From: Diphasiastrum complanatum
Lineage: Eukaryota > Streptophyta > Lycopodiopsida > Lycopodiales > Lycopodiaceae
Length of the DNA stretch: 64,000 nucleotides
Assembly: GCA_029204225.1 (NCBI GenBank)
Contig: CM055102.1
Location: 29,006,969-29,070,968, forward strand
Direction: 5' to 3'
Position numbers and translations under genes: made by a program. This document shows, piece after piece, positions 41,981 to 55,400 of this stretch. Numbering within the stretch: position 1 is the first letter of the stretch; each line of letters starts with the position of its first letter. The notes below the pieces were generated by a model, which searched no databases, was not told the origin of the DNA, and saw only the letters and a list, made by a program, of their open reading frames with translations.

Positions 41981-44360
41981 TTATCCCCCTCTTTATTGGA
42001 TTGGCGGTCCCACGCCAATGGCAGTTGCTCTTTGCCGGGCTGTGTTGTTGTAGGTCTCCTTGTTGAGGGTGACTCTGATGGCATGCAGTTCTTTGGCAAC
42101 GTGCTCCAACATTTGCCACCGTAGCTTGTTCAAAAAGGGTCGCAGGCCATAATAGTGGAGCATATTCTGGAGGAAGCCATGCGTTTGCCATATTTTCATC
42201 TTGTCGACATGTAGGGCGCTTGTCATGGCCGCACAAAAATAAAGCCGGGCCACGTTGAGGTGATCCATCTCGGTGACCAAGGGTTTATTAATATCCAACA
42301 TGATGGGAGGTAAAGAGTGATCCCAATGAGTTGCCAAGGGCGCCAAGAAGGCAATAAGGCCGCAATTGTCAGCGAAATAGCGCACATCCCTGTCTAGACA
42401 CCGATGGTACCGCTTGTAAAATTGGCTGCAATTTGAAATTAGATCTCGAGCCGGATCTTCTGTTTGTACATACTCTGTCAATATAGGGGTGTTGGTCAGC
42501 CCTCCTAGCTCACAGATGCAGTCAGTAAGTCCTTGTAACCTAGGTGGGTTGCTCTGGAGGGCATAGTCAAATTCTTGAAGAGATATGATCCACTTCATCA
42601 GTCGTTCGGGTGGTTCTAGTTTGTTCATCATCAGAGTTACTGTCGTGCTTTTGGTAAAGAAGGCCACTTTTCGGTGTAATAGATAATGTCTAAGTTTTGC
42701 AGCGGTGTAGGCTATCCCTAAACATATCTTCTCAGACTTTGAGTAGTTAAGCTATGCTTTGTTCAGTTTCCTTCCTATGAAGATAATAGGGTGGTAAATC
42801 TTATCCCAAATCTGGGCTAAGCATGTATCAGTGGTGCTAGTAAATACGTAGAATTCCCTATCGTACATCGGTGGTTTCAGAATTGGGGCATTAGCTAGGG
42901 CCGTTTTTAATCCTTGGAAGGACTTCTCGCACTCTTCGTCCCATGACCATTTGGTTTCATTTTTCATTGAAGCCCATCATGGGGTTTGGGTGGGAGGCAT
43001 AGGCCATCACGTATCTTTTGTAATAACCAGTTGAACCTAGGAAGGTTTGAAGTTGACTCACGGTGGTGGGGGTCATCATAGCTAATATCATGGTGATCTT
43101 TTTGGGATTGGTGGCCATGCCGTATTTATTGATCACATGGCCTAACAACACTCCATATGGTACCCAAACAGACACTTGTTGGCGTTCAAGGCGATGCAGG
43201 TGGCTGCGCACTTTTGGAAGCATTTTTCGAGTACGACGAGGTGGTCAGTGATCGCAGATGCCCTGTAGAGGTCATCTAGTAACAAGGGTGGCAGCTGTAC
43301 AATGGGTTCCACTTGCCATGCTGGTTTTGTCAATTGGCGCCAATACTGCCTAATACTCTCATTCCCTCCTTGTTGTAGGGAGGTTAGGGTGAACAGTAAG
43401 TCATCGGCCGTACGGTGGGGGGCATACTCGATCAGGAAGAGTCTATGGAATTCATCAATGGTGTGGATCATCCCTCATTGCAAACTATGATACCATCGTC
43501 TGGCGGCTCCAGTTAAGGTAGTTGCGAAAAACATCATCTCATGATGTGGGTCCATGATGTGGCTTATGAAGCATGTTGTCCAAAAGGCATCTATGTGTTC
43601 CTCGGCACCCTCAGAGGGGGTCCCATGGAATTCTGGTGTAGATCCGCTTAATTTGGGTAGTGCCCCCACGGTCGGGGGACGTCTTGCCATTCCTGCGATA
43701 GTGGGTGTGATATCATCTAAGGGTGCATTGACTTCTTCTACCGGTTCAAGTTCTGGTATCTTTGCAATGTGTTCTAGTGGGTCAGTAGGATTCATCATGG
43801 ATTGGCTTGGCTCGCCATCGGATTCTCGAAGCAGTGGGGATCGGGCCCCCTGACTGCTCCTCCTAATTCCTAGTCGTCTTTTCCTGGGTTCTGATGTCTC
43901 TCTGGAGGGTGTTCCCTTTGCTCTAGTTTTCCGTGGTAACCCTATTTTGTCCTACCTAGGGTGGTACTTTGTCTTTCGACAAATAGCAATCAATTGGCGT
44001 GGTATGTGGTCTCATGATTCTCCCAGGTCACCCCATAAGTCATCCAGCCTTCCGCTGCATCTGTCCGAACTAGTTTCACTTGGTCATCAGTTTGTCTGAT
44101 CCTAAACCATTCATACTCATGCATGGTCTTCATTAGGGTTTGTACTAGATTCCATTATTCTGGGATGCTAGTGTGGTTGGGACCTCAGATGATGATCTCG
44201 ACATCAGGGCTCGGGCTTTCAACTCAATCTTTGGTATTGCAATGACTCCTATCATGCACTAGGCATCTGGCAGGTGAAACTACACAATCAACTTACACTT
44301 GGCTCATCAAACAACAGCCTATGATAAAAGTCTACTCCCGGTAGACGCACCAATGATAGA
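41981..44360 (-). mobile_element. Ty3 retrotransposon fossil: gag, reverse transcriptase, RNase H
   Basis: On the minus strand, gag (about 43990-43280) has PLEHIAKIPELEPVEE, LTGAARRWYHSLQ, MIHTIDEFHRLFL and NESIRQYWRQL. RT-end sequence follows (about 43250-42960; ALNANKCLFGY, LLGHVINKYGM, VSQLQTFLGSTGYYKRY). RNase H comes next (42967-42600; TKWSWDEECEKSFQGLK, HPIIFIGRKLNKA, RLMKWIISLQEFDY), then a less familiar C-terminal part (42590-41990). On the minus strand near 44352 the sequence reads ATCATTGGTGCGTCTACCGG, a possible primer site after an LTR end. It is broken by several breaks; integrase was not recognised. Confidence 0.75.
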
Positions 44361-44588
44361 AAAATTTCTTGACGGGGGATCGGCCTCGCCAGGAAGCCCT
44401 ACAGGGGAAGGGCCCACACTGCCCTTACGTGAGTGACTGAGGGATACCGCTTCCAGTCCTGAGGGCCATCTCAACCACCCCGTGCTCCCCAACCGATGAG
44501 AATTTTTGAGGCCCCCAGAGGCACAGCTGCAAAGAGGTGTAACTGCAATCTCAGTCCTATCGGTCCTGAGGTCTAGACTCTTCGTCCT

Positions 44589-44987
44589 CTAGATCGTCCA
44601 CCCCTCTAGGTAGAAATCCATAGAGGGATCGTCACGACTGTCTTCACCCCTCTCTGTTTCTGGTAGATCTAGTTCTGGTGGCCTATTGGTATTGCCAAGT
44701 GGTCCGGGTGACTGCACTGGCGATCCAAATGGTATGAAAGGTTGGATGGGACTTGTGTAATCGGTAGAAACGGCGTAAGTTAGGTGCCAAAACCCATCGA
44801 TAATGAACTCATAGGTTTCGAAGTAACTATAACCCCTGCAATGTTGTATTCTAAATATAGTATCTCCCGCCCGTAGGTAAGGTTGGAGTGCCGGGGTATA
44901 GAAATAATAGTGTGTGGTTCCTTCTTGGATCAATTGACAGACATCCCCTAATGTAGGGTGGAACTGATTTTCATCCATTATGCTCAA
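44589..44987 (-). CDS. Unidentified 132-residue frame upstream of Ty3 gag
   Basis: An open frame starting MSIMDENQFHPTLGDVCQLI, with Tyr/Phe-rich HYYFYTPALQPYL, GYSYFETYEFIIDGFWHL and an acidic, Pro-rich C-terminus. I do not recognise the family. It lies on the same strand as the Ty3 gag and 5' of it. It could be an extra retrotransposon ORF, as in some Tat/Ogre elements, or be carried in a long LTR. Its open length suggests some conservation. Confidence 0.4.
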   Translation of the reverse strand: MSIMDENQFHPTLGDVCQLIQEGTTHYYFYTPALQPYLRAGDTIFRIQHCRGYSYFETYEFIIDGFWHLTYAVSTDYTSPIQPFIPFGSPVQSPGPLGNTNRPPELDLPETERGEDSRDDPSMDFYLEGWTI

Positions 44988-45000
44988 GGGTCTAGCCCCT

Positions 45001-46337
45001 CATGAGGAAGAAAGTTGTTCGGCGCATTCCCCACTCTACTCCTCTAGAGGCACCTACTATTGTCAAAATGGGATCTGTAACCTAGAGTACGACTCCAGGT
45101 AGTATTGTTTATGTCAATGTCTTCGGTACTTCACAATGGTTGAGATTTAAGGCCAAAGGTCACAGGCATGTAGTTACTTACCAATGTCATAGGGAATTTC
45201 GTAGGGTACTCAGTTAGCAATCATAGACTACATGAAATGAAGTCACCATCTATGACCAAGTATATTCTGGAATGTGTCACTAAAGTGTTCAACCGATCAG
45301 GTTGACATAAGCAAACAGTCATCAAATGATTATGCTATAATATATCATGATTAGTTCCGTGCAGTGTGAGGGTGCCAATTATACGCACCACCTTGTTTGA
45401 TAGGCGGTGGTATTTTGCCAAGCGTCAGGCCTAGGTGTTTTGCTAGGCAGTTCCAACGCTGGAGGTGACTATGCTGACCCCTAACCGAGGTGGTGTCTTT
45501 CAACCACGCATGGCGGACAACCCGCTCTTCTATTTCAAAGAGGTCGGGCTAGTGACTCAAGTACACAAAACTGACTCATTGCCAAGTAAAATGTCAACTA
45601 GAATTTTCCCAACCAAGCATCCTACACTTAAAGCTTCATCCTTTGATAACTATGAACACAATATGAGGGTCCACAATTGGCATACTAACTAACATGGTCA
45701 TCACTAGACAAATCCAGACCAAAGTAAGAACGAACTCAAGCCAAATCCAAGTTATGCCATAGTAGCAATGCCAACAACACGTAAACCATAAAGTCAAGCC
45801 CCATAACTCAAAAAATCACAAATGAATTGAGTAGCTAAACCTGAAATTCTAAAAATATACCTTGTGTGTGTGTGTGTGTGTGTGGGGGGGGGGGGGGGAC
45901 GGGACCGGTATGCCTTTGAGGCCCGCCAAGTCATGAGTTCGAAGGATTGTCTTCTTCTCCGCTAGTAGGCATTCATTCAGTTCAACACGATCTCAAAGGA
46001 GCCGAAGAACCAAATTATATAGTAGGTAAGGTTTCTTCCTTCATATCATATTGACAATTGCGAGTAGCTAAACATAGCTATGAGGTGATCAGAGATGCTG
46101 AAAAATATCCGTAGGCAGAAAGCGAATCTGGTTACTGTATCAACCTCACTGCTTACTCATGCAGAATGGACGCTTTAGTAGCAATGCTCAAGCTCGCTCA
46201 CGTATAGTTGACATGTGCTCTCTATGGAGACAGGTTGTTGGTCGCACTTGTACCTAATGCTAAGAACTATATTCATCTTCAACCAGCTCATAGTTCAGAT
46301 GAGTGTTTGACACCATTGATTTGCAATTCTGAGGTGT
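45001..46337. other. Non-coding region with a TG/G microsatellite
   Basis: No protein family is recognised. A (TG)n tract running into a G homopolymer lies at 45863-45898. Directly after it, ATGAGTTCGAAGGATT near 45931 recalls a tRNA-type B box, but no tRNA fold or SINE body could be built. Confidence 0.5.
45863..45898. repeat. (TG)n(G)n microsatellite
   Basis: About 11 TG units followed by about 14 G. Confidence 0.95.
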
Positions 46338-46570
46338 GATGGATCAGAAGCAGAGATTCCTCATAGGCAGCAGGGTCTGTAGACAACAACAGCTTGGGCA
46401 GAGGTCCTGCTCGCAAATTGGAGTAATCCGCTGGTCTAGGATGGACAGGTACTCCAACTGAGACATCGATGGATCAGAAGTAGAAATTCCCCATAGATAG
46501 CAGGATTTGTAGACAACAATGGCTTGAGCAGAGGTTCTGCCCACAATTTGAAGTATCTCGCTGGTCTCAG
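46338..46570. repeat. Tandem duplication, period about 131 bp
   Basis: GATGGATCAGAAGCAGAGAT near 46338 recurs as GATGGATCAGAAGTAGAAAT near 46468. Each is followed by AGCAGG, TGTAGACAACAA, GCAGAGGT and GCTGGTCT. The copies have diverged by scattered substitutions. Confidence 0.8.
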
Positions 46571-49097
46571 GAGTGCGTTAATGGCAGAGATCTCAACTTA
46601 TGTCTTGCGCTTCAACTGGCCTGAGTGCGGCTACTCCTGGTATTATAGAGATCCTACCCTCTGGTTTCCTCACGTAGTATTTTAAGAATTTACATTCCAA
46701 ATCTTTTCCACAACAAATTTCACAAAACCTCTCCACTCAATCTTTCAGGGATGAAATTATACTCACACAAAGCCATACCCTCATCACAACCACTCACCTC
46801 ACAGTCTCAGATTCTCTCCCACAAAGCCATCCTCTCACTCAAATGTCTCACTCTCACATTCATTCTCTCACCCAATACACAAAACAAAAGTTCTCCTTCA
46901 TCATCTCACCAGTCCATGTGAATGCCAAAAGAGGCCTCTCCCTTTATAGGCATCTCTCACACCTTCCCCTTCAAAATGCCATCTTGTCACTTCTCATGCC
47001 TTCATGTCAGGCGTCCCGCTTTGTACAAGGTCTTTAACTTGGGATTGGACTTGAAGTGGTACCCCCTTTGTCTTGAAAAGATGTTTTGGGTCACTGGTAC
47101 CAGGGTACCACTTGTGTGAGCCACTTTTTCTTTTTGCACTTGTGGGTGACATAAATAGCAAGTACTTTACTTGATTGTCTTTCTTAATTGGGTAGTCCTC
47201 TTTGCTACTTGTGGTCAACCCCTACCACTTTTAGGTAGGATATTTTTATCAAGTGGATTTGGCCTGTTCTTTGCATTTTTCTTTTGCGTGTCCATGGCCC
47301 ATTGTCAAGCCGTCGAGGCGATTTGTTTGTCGGGGTGCCGTTTTGACTTGCACTGGAACTTGCCTATATTTTTGTTACAGATCCCTTGACCGTGTCCCAT
47401 AATTTTCGACCATTTGTTGCAAGTTGATTTTTCTCATTGCCGTTTTTCTGTGTATCGTACTGGCGAGCACTCATGACTTGGGGTTTCTTTAAGGCAACCG
47501 GTTCCCTGAAAAACATAGTAGGCAATTTTTGTATTAATAAAAAGTAGCAGAGTACATTGGAAAATTTGCTCGGCAGTGCCGGCTAGTATAATCGGGCCGG
47601 GCCAATTCTAAGGCCGTAAACTATTCTATGGGCCATTTCTAAGGCCTCAAAATTTCCGCTAGCCATGTTTTGGGCGGGCTGGGACCCCTATCTATAGGCA
47701 ATTGTGTGCCGACTTTACCATTAATAGTCGATTTTTACATGCCGATTTTTGTACAAAATTGTGAAAATCGCTTTAAACAAAGCCCGATTTTTCGTGCGAA
47801 AATATCGTCTAACATGTAATCATTATGATAGATCAGAAGTGAGTATTGCACCTGCCAATCATCGAACTCTTGATACATCAAGTACCTATGAGATGAACAT
47901 GATGATTGGGGCTTGGATTTCTGCCGGATCCAATCACCAATCCAAAAGATGCTTATACTAGTTAGTCATGTTTTATCTTATAATGAGGAAGCTAAGCTAA
48001 TAGATGAGTAGATTTTGTGTCATATGGGTCCAACTAGATTTGAGATCTGTCGACTTCCAAATCAACCCCCACTAAAGCCACCAAAAGCAGTTATTCTAAA
48101 TGATGGTGACAAAGAAGTAAGCGACAACACTATGATACAGTTTATGAGTTTTGGGACGTATACCAATTTTTGTGACTCTTGCTTATTTGATTCTTCTACG
48201 AGTTTATGAACTTGAGTCATTTCTCAACTTTTTGACTTTTGTTACTCTTGTTTGTTTTAACTCTTCTATGAGATTATGAGCTTGAGTCATTCAAAGACTT
48301 TTCAGTTTTGCAATTATAATTAAAAAACCAAAAATAGCGACTCATATTCTATCGAGTTTTCCACTTGTTACAATCTACGCGTATTTCTGTAGACTAACTA
48401 TTTGCAAGCGTTTACAGCAGATCCATGTTACTATTAATTTTCATTAGAAATAGAAATATGATACCTAGTGCATTCGCATGTTGTTCCCCTTTGGTTGTGT
48501 TGTACATATCAAACGTTCCTTGTAAGTTTGTCCATGATCACACTCTTGACAAAGCCATTATTTTGGCTGAAAGATTGATCTTGCTCAATTACTGCGATGT
48601 TGGCTAGCACTATCTAATGATTCATCTATGGCCCTGAGTGGCGAGCCACGGTATGTGAATTTCTTAAATTTGTGATGACATTGAATCAGTTGTTTACGTC
48701 ATAGTTGCTAAAATAAACAATATGGTTTAGGCTTCATTGAGAAGTATTGCATGCCACATGTATGCACTGTATTGGACCCCAGGCCAGAATACACGAGCCG
48801 ACAAATGGAATATTAATCAGATCCCACATGAGATCTATGCTTACTTTCACTTCGATTCTGAGGCCCTGACTAACAGGCCTTCACCTTTTCACTTTAACCA
48901 TTCATGAAACACCAAAACAGAATTGCATAGAACTACACAATTGAATCCAATGTACCATAATATTAGAGCAATTGGTGCCATGTGCTGTATGCATACAATT
49001 AAGCATGTGAAGACCAAAAAGACCTTATGGAACGCCTAGATCTCCATACCAAGTACAACACTCATGGCAGCACAAAACTGAAACTGCATCTCAGATG
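46571..49097. other. Intergenic region downstream of the reductase, no gene seen
   Basis: No recognisable coding family. Between 48172 and 48295 a unit containing ACTCTTG, TCTTCTA and GAGTTTATGAACTTGAGTCA occurs twice about 70 bp apart. A short open stretch near 47821-47960 gave no family. Confidence 0.5.
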
Positions 49098-49409
49098 TCA
49101 AGCAAAAGCACTTGAAAGAAAGACTTTTCCACCACGTCCGATCTCCTCAGACTTTTCAATAGCATGTTTGAAGTCTGCGAGATCAAAATTCTCACCAGAA
49201 AAAGGTTGAATAACTTTGGCTTCCAGAAGCTTCCACGTCTCTTCTATATAAAGTTTCCTTTTTTCCTTATCTTCCCAACTGGTACTTAAAATCCATCCTT
49301 TTACATGCACCTGCCTGAAAAGATCATTAATTCGAACTTTCGCATCCGGTCCAGATAATACACCATAGATCAAAACTAGACCTCCTCGTCTTACACTTCC
49401 CGTGACACT
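49098..49409 (-). CDS. Reductase exon 5 with stop
   Basis: 312 bp from acceptor GATTGCAG. It encodes SVTGSVRRGGLVLIYG, FRQVHVKGWILSTSWED and the C-terminal IEKSEEIGRGGKVFLSSAFA, then a stop. Confidence 0.88.
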   Translation of the reverse strand, partial: SVTGSVRRGGLVLIYGVLSGPDAKVRINDLFRQVHVKGWILSTSWEDKEKRKLYIEETWKLLEAKVIQPFSGENFDLADFKHAIEKSEEIGRGGKVFLSSAFA

Positions 49410-52400
49410 CTGCAATCAACATGATGCAAAAAGAATGGACAATGAGTAAAAAGTCGGTATCTTTGCTGAAACATCCACCTTCTCCTACAAAATAAAAACA
49501 TGAATTTGAGCTTCGATAGCAGAATGCCCCTGAATTTCATATGGATCCGTGACATTTTACAAAAAATGCAGAGTATCAAGAATAGAGTGCTAATGTACAT
49601 GACTTCTTTTGACTGAGCTCACAATTTCAATTTTCCTGGAATTACTCCTTTTCTCAGTCAGCAGAAAATGCCAAAGGACTTCACGCTTGTATGCATTTGA
49701 GCTAAAGCATAGCAGCATGTCTATTTCATGTGTAATGTGGTGTTATGGAACCTTATTAAAGAAAAATCACAAGTCTACTTTTTTCACAATATCTGTACAA
49801 CTTTCTAGGGCCTTATTACAGCATTTGCAAGTTGGAAAAGCTTGCTCAACGTTTGGAATTTCAAGCATCAGCAGAATTGAGAACTAACCTATCAAATTCT
49901 TCTTTTTGAGCATTCCAAGTGGAAAGTGAAAAGGTCTTCCATTTGCAAACTTGAAATTTTGTAGATTGGTCGGTACATTTGCAAAAACGAATTTGCTGAG
50001 CTATGCTGCTGCGTTAGAAGTGAATCCTAGTATGATTTTAATACCCTTACAAGATCCGAAAGACTACCTTGGTAAGCTCTCCACCAACGCAATCCAAAGC
50101 TCCATGTGCAAGTCTACCACTGGTAATGGCTTTAACTCTTGAAATCACATCTTGGAGAGAAAAAGCAACACCCATCAGTGTGCCGATCCCTCGACCTACT
50201 TACACATCTAACAGCTGTGACAATACATAGTTTCCAGAATGGTCTAAGATGCAAAGGCTCACCAAACTCCGACTACTCTCACTCGATTAATAAGATCCAT
50301 ATCTTTCCTAGGTAGCATCCATTCGTTTAAACAATAGCTTACAAGACCACCTACAAACGATGTAGTATCGGTATCATAAAATGATACCTTCAGTTTGGGA
50401 GCAAATGACCTCATCAGCCCCTAACTCCTTAAGTTCTTCTGTTTGCTCTGCGCGTCGAATGACATTTATTGTTCTTATGCCCCAATGTTTGGCAAGCTGT
50501 ATAATCTGCCTACAAAATCAGGAAGCAAATCAGAACTTTAACAAGCTTCTATCCTCATAGAAAGATGAGTTCCAGAGCTCACATTCTTATTTCAGAGCTC
50601 CAACTTTATATAGCAAATTATAATCCACACGGATAAAAGTTAATTATGCACCATATGTAACGGACGAGCAGGACTGATATGTTCTTTTCTGTTTAATTGG
50701 CATGGATAAATGATACTTAAAGAATACCCTGAAGAATGAAGCCAATATAAATGGTTATTTTATTCTAGCATGTGTCTTCTTCATACCAAGATGCCATGCT
50801 GACAGCCGCAAATTATGCTCCTGAATAATACTAAGTTGATATAAAAACTGCAGTCTCAGAACTTACGTCCAGAACGAACTTATGATCCTCCAGCTAAATC
50901 AGCTCGTGGCTCACATGTACAGTACTGTAGAGCACGATATTATTACTGCTATGGATCATAACTTCAGGACAGAAAGTTACTGAAATCATTTTCTATGAAA
51001 GAATGCTACATCTAAAAATAAAAATTTATAAGAGAAGACCAGTTGTTTAAAAGAATAAAGAGCAAACACTCTAAAAGCTCCCATATTACATAAGAATGAT
51101 ACCTGCCAATGACAGATCCAGCTGCAGTCTGCAAAAGATACTCTCCCTTTGGAATACCAAGTTCTATCAGCATGCCATATGCGGTCCATGGGTTGATCAC
51201 AAATTGCGCAGCCACCTCATCAGGTATCGAGTTTGGGACTGCAGTCAGCATATCCTCTCGAACAGAGACGTACTCCTGCCAAGATCCTTCTCCTACACGC
51301 AATCCCTCCCACATAAATGGCACTACTCTTTGTCCAAGGTTAACTTTTGTAACACCTTCACCAACCTGCAAGTGAAACTACTGTTAGACCTACCAAGTGG
51401 TCTAACAGTTGAATATCACATTACAAGAATGCATAGTTGCCCGTTCCAGAACGGAACGCATTCCAGAACACGGTTTGGAGCACGTTCTGTTCCGGAACGG
51501 GAACAGGGACCCTGATTTTTTATCTTTATTTTTTAGTACGTACCATTTTTTTGGTTTTTTTTTCTAGAAGTGGAGATCAAGCAGGAGCCAACGAACAAAT
51601 CAAAAGAGATTGTAGTAACTGACGCACATACAGTACAATCATTTGTAATGGTTGCATTGATCACTCATTTTCGATGGCTGCATGAATTGCGCATACAGTA
51701 CCGTGCGATGGCTCATTGTCTTTGTTTGGTTTCTAAATTTTGGCTTTTTGCAAAAAAGGTGATGGCTGCATGAATTACTATGAAAAACATCGCAGTAACT
51801 GACCGGATTCCAGAGTCCGCAGTAATTGCAAAGATTGTTGAGGAATTTTACTGATGGATTCACTGCTCATTCAAGGGATTCATGTTTTGTGATTGAGCTT
51901 ACAGTTTATAGGATATAGAAAAGGAAATGAAGAAGGCTTTCGTTTAATTAAAAAAATCTATAATTTTTCAAGACGTTTTAGGGCAGTACCTTTCGGTACG
52001 TACTGTACGTTAATTCAAAACATTCCATACAGTACGTTTTGACTCCAAAACCTCAGAATGGGTTTCTGAGCAAAAACACATCATCTGACAATAAACCCGA
52101 CCAAGTATGACTAGTATTTCAGATATTATTGGTGGTTGAAATGTGAATCCAAGACTGTGTGCTAGTACCATGGTCTTGCAGTAAAAGTGAATGCTTTGAT
52201 GATATTGATCTTGCTTGAAAAGAACTGGCTTGTAGGTTAGTAGCAGGTATTGTTTGATAGCTATAAAATCAATTTTCAGTTTTATTCCTTACTGCATACA
52301 CAAGAAGTTCCAGATTAATGGCATGGTTTGGTGCAATTCCACTGGTAGCTCAAAGGGATCCTTATTCCAATCCTGGAAAGCTTTATTTAAAAAGTTTATC

Positions 52401-55400
52401 ATGATGTTAGAGGTAATGTTGGCATTTCAAGAAGCCTCACACAACTACCTATACAACTGGGCCAAAAGCCATTGGACGAGCTGAATTTCCAGCAAAAGCA
52501 ATCTACAAAAGATCATTTTATCTCTTTGAGACCTATATTGAGGAGAGCCACAAAATTCCGTTGAATTAGAAGCTAACTGGATATACGTAAGTAACTGGTG
52601 AATAGTAACATGAATGCTCTAAAAGGATCAAATTGACCAAACATATCACCTGTCATGCATAATGAACGCATCATGGCCACCCAATTCTACAATAAAACTG
52701 ACAATGAGCGGGTCACAGGAAATAGATACCAAGTGAGGTACATAGTCCATGAGTGTCATACACAGGTATAAGTAGATTCGTCAGTGCAAAGTGGTGCATA
52801 ATAGACCTGAACTGAAGACAAGCCATGTACTACAGATGCAAGTGTTTAAACACCTTGAATGCTAAGCATATGGAGTATGTACAAATAGAGTCGAATAGAA
52901 TCACATGGACTATGACAGCCATGTAGTAATAGAAGTAAATGTCTCTCAGCAAATGAGACAGACCAATAAAACCATGAAGAGGAACAAGAAATGGATCAAA
53001 ATGAAATCCGAGACCTGCCATATAATACAAGCTGACTCATAAAAAGTAATGTGCCTTTCACCAGGGAGAAAAACCATAATGGAACCATTGAGGCATATGT
53101 GCAAGATCCCAGGAGAATACCGACATTGACAAAGCAACTGCGTAGAATCCTGGCTGAGAATAAAAGCAGGTGCTCAGAGTCTTCATCCATGATATTACGA
53201 CAACTCCTAATACAATCATTGGCATACACAAACCACTGTATCACAAGTGTAAAGATGGAAGTACGATGGCCAAGTGATGGTATAAGTGGGGAGGGTACAA
53301 AAACTGCTGAAGACAAATGTAACGAAGTACTACACATACTGATAAAGTGCTTAGGACAGAGACTTATGAAGAATGTAAGACAAGTGCAACTGGAGTTACT
53401 GGACATATGGAAAAAATACTTGGGAACAAAAACTGGTCACAAAGACTTATGCACAATGTAAGAATTGTGCAGTAGTATAAGAGTGAAATGATTGAAATAT
53501 AGACGAAAATATAGACGAGAATGAATGAGATGAAAGAGTGATTGGTGCGTGACCCACATGAGAAGAACAATGATCAAAAGAGTCAATATCATCAATGGAC
53601 TTGATGGAGACAGGCAACAAGAGACATGTTGGAGCTGAAAAAAGGAGAGTGTATCACTGAGGGTGCAAAGGATGGTGAAACAACAAGAGGTGTACAAGTA
53701 GTATGGGAAATGATGGTGAATATGGAGGAAGCAATGTTTGAATAAAGAGTATCCTTTGGAGATAGAACATGCTCAAGTAGCTTACATGCTCAGGTAGCAT
53801 ACAAGGGGATGCAGGAATTACTTAAAACTGAAGTAGGACACAACCTGAAGCATTTTTAAAACTCAAAGCAATGGGTTGAAGTCAGGATTGCATACATCTC
53901 AGAAGTAGACATGGTAGTCAAGATAATCACTAGCAAGCAGTAGACTAGCAAAGCAACTCAAAAGGTTGGTATCAAGAGCTGAAGAAGAGTACCAACACTG
54001 CAGTAGAGTAATAAGCCAAATGTAGTAGGTAAAATTGAGCACAAATGTCATAAAAGTATGCTGGAAATTATTAATATCTATTTGAATTTTGTGAGACTGG
54101 AATATATTTGAATTCACAATTTTAATTTGACTGTTTATACGTAAAGCTTAGAAAAAACATAAATGCAACGAAAACATTCAAAAGATCCATAATAGCATTA
54201 AAAAATAAAAATTAAAAACACAAATATCTTAGCCTTCCAGCATCACTTGTTTCTCATCATTACCCAAGCATAAGTGGTTCGTATCCAAATTTTCTTGGGT
54301 AGACCTAGTACTGACTAAGCAAACGACCACCAGCAAAAAAAAAATTGAACAAAACAAAAAGAAGCAAGGAAACTTATCAGGGACGTTCATGAACAAGAGC
54401 TACAAAAAATACTATAAACAAATTGTGCTTCTTAGTTACTCATTAATTGTTAATCAAACCAACTCCAAAACTGCACAAATAAGCTCCAAAACATGAGAGC
54501 AGCTCCGAATGATGACAATGGCCGAAACGAACCACAAAATACCTCAAAAAAATGGTCACTAGCAACCACAAAATCAGAATGATAAAACTATAACTGGGCA
54601 GCAACCAAATGCCACAAATCAGGCAGTGGTAGCTTGAAAGAGTCTCCCAGGTAATATATGTGGATAGCAACAAAATGTAAGTATGAATTGATGATGAATG
54701 TGTGAGCAGTGCCAATTACCCAGAATCTCCCGCACGATAACAACCAATAACATTACAGGAGGGATGTGTGTGACAAAAGTACACCAACCCCAAGGTAATG
54801 TATGCATTAGAAATATGGGGTACTGGACTCTTAGCATCTGTCTTCCCTAGACAATGTCCTAAAGAGGATTCAAAAATCGAGGATGCTGCTCATATGGCCA
54901 CCCCAACTCTCTCATAGGGACCATAGATGATGACGATGTCTTATGATGACATTCACAGCTGCACAGATCTCATCAAGACATCACCACCCTTCACACATAA
55001 GAATACCCAATACCTCTGTAATCAAGATCAGAGCATGTGTCAAATCAGGCACTTTTTTTTTAGAATGATTTGGTCTGACCTCACCAAGCAAAATCTTTGC
55101 AGAACTACAAGACGAGTTGTGCTGTACACAACCTTTCGTGTGTAATGGCTCCCCCCACCCCCCTTCATTTCATTATGAAACTTAAACATGTCATATCGTT
55201 TATGACATGGATTTAATATCTACATATCGGAGTTGTTTTACACCCACATGAGATATACCAGACATATATTCATCAAGACCAAGTTAGTGCTTGAAAGGAT
55301 CTCGATCGAGGTTTTTTTGGACAGGTTTTGTTACGAAATGAATGAAGATCCCACAAGAGAAAACATTTGATATCCTCAATTTTTATCGTATGTAGACATC

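Noticed and set aside
41981-45000. Endogenous pararetrovirus (Caulimoviridae)
   Set aside because: The gag region and the RT/RNase H order fit a Ty3 element, and no movement protein or virus coat motif was seen.
45899-45965. tRNA gene or SINE head with a B-box-like GAGTTCGAAGG
   Set aside because: No A box, cloverleaf or repeated body could be found; one box-like word is not enough.
47749-47961. Short conserved-looking peptide (SIAPANHRTLDTSSTYEMNM)
   Set aside because: It looks coding-like but is short, has no recognised family and no supporting splice structure.
53051-53461. Host exon inside the reductase intron
   Set aside because: The frame shows no family likeness, and the reductase exons join correctly without it.
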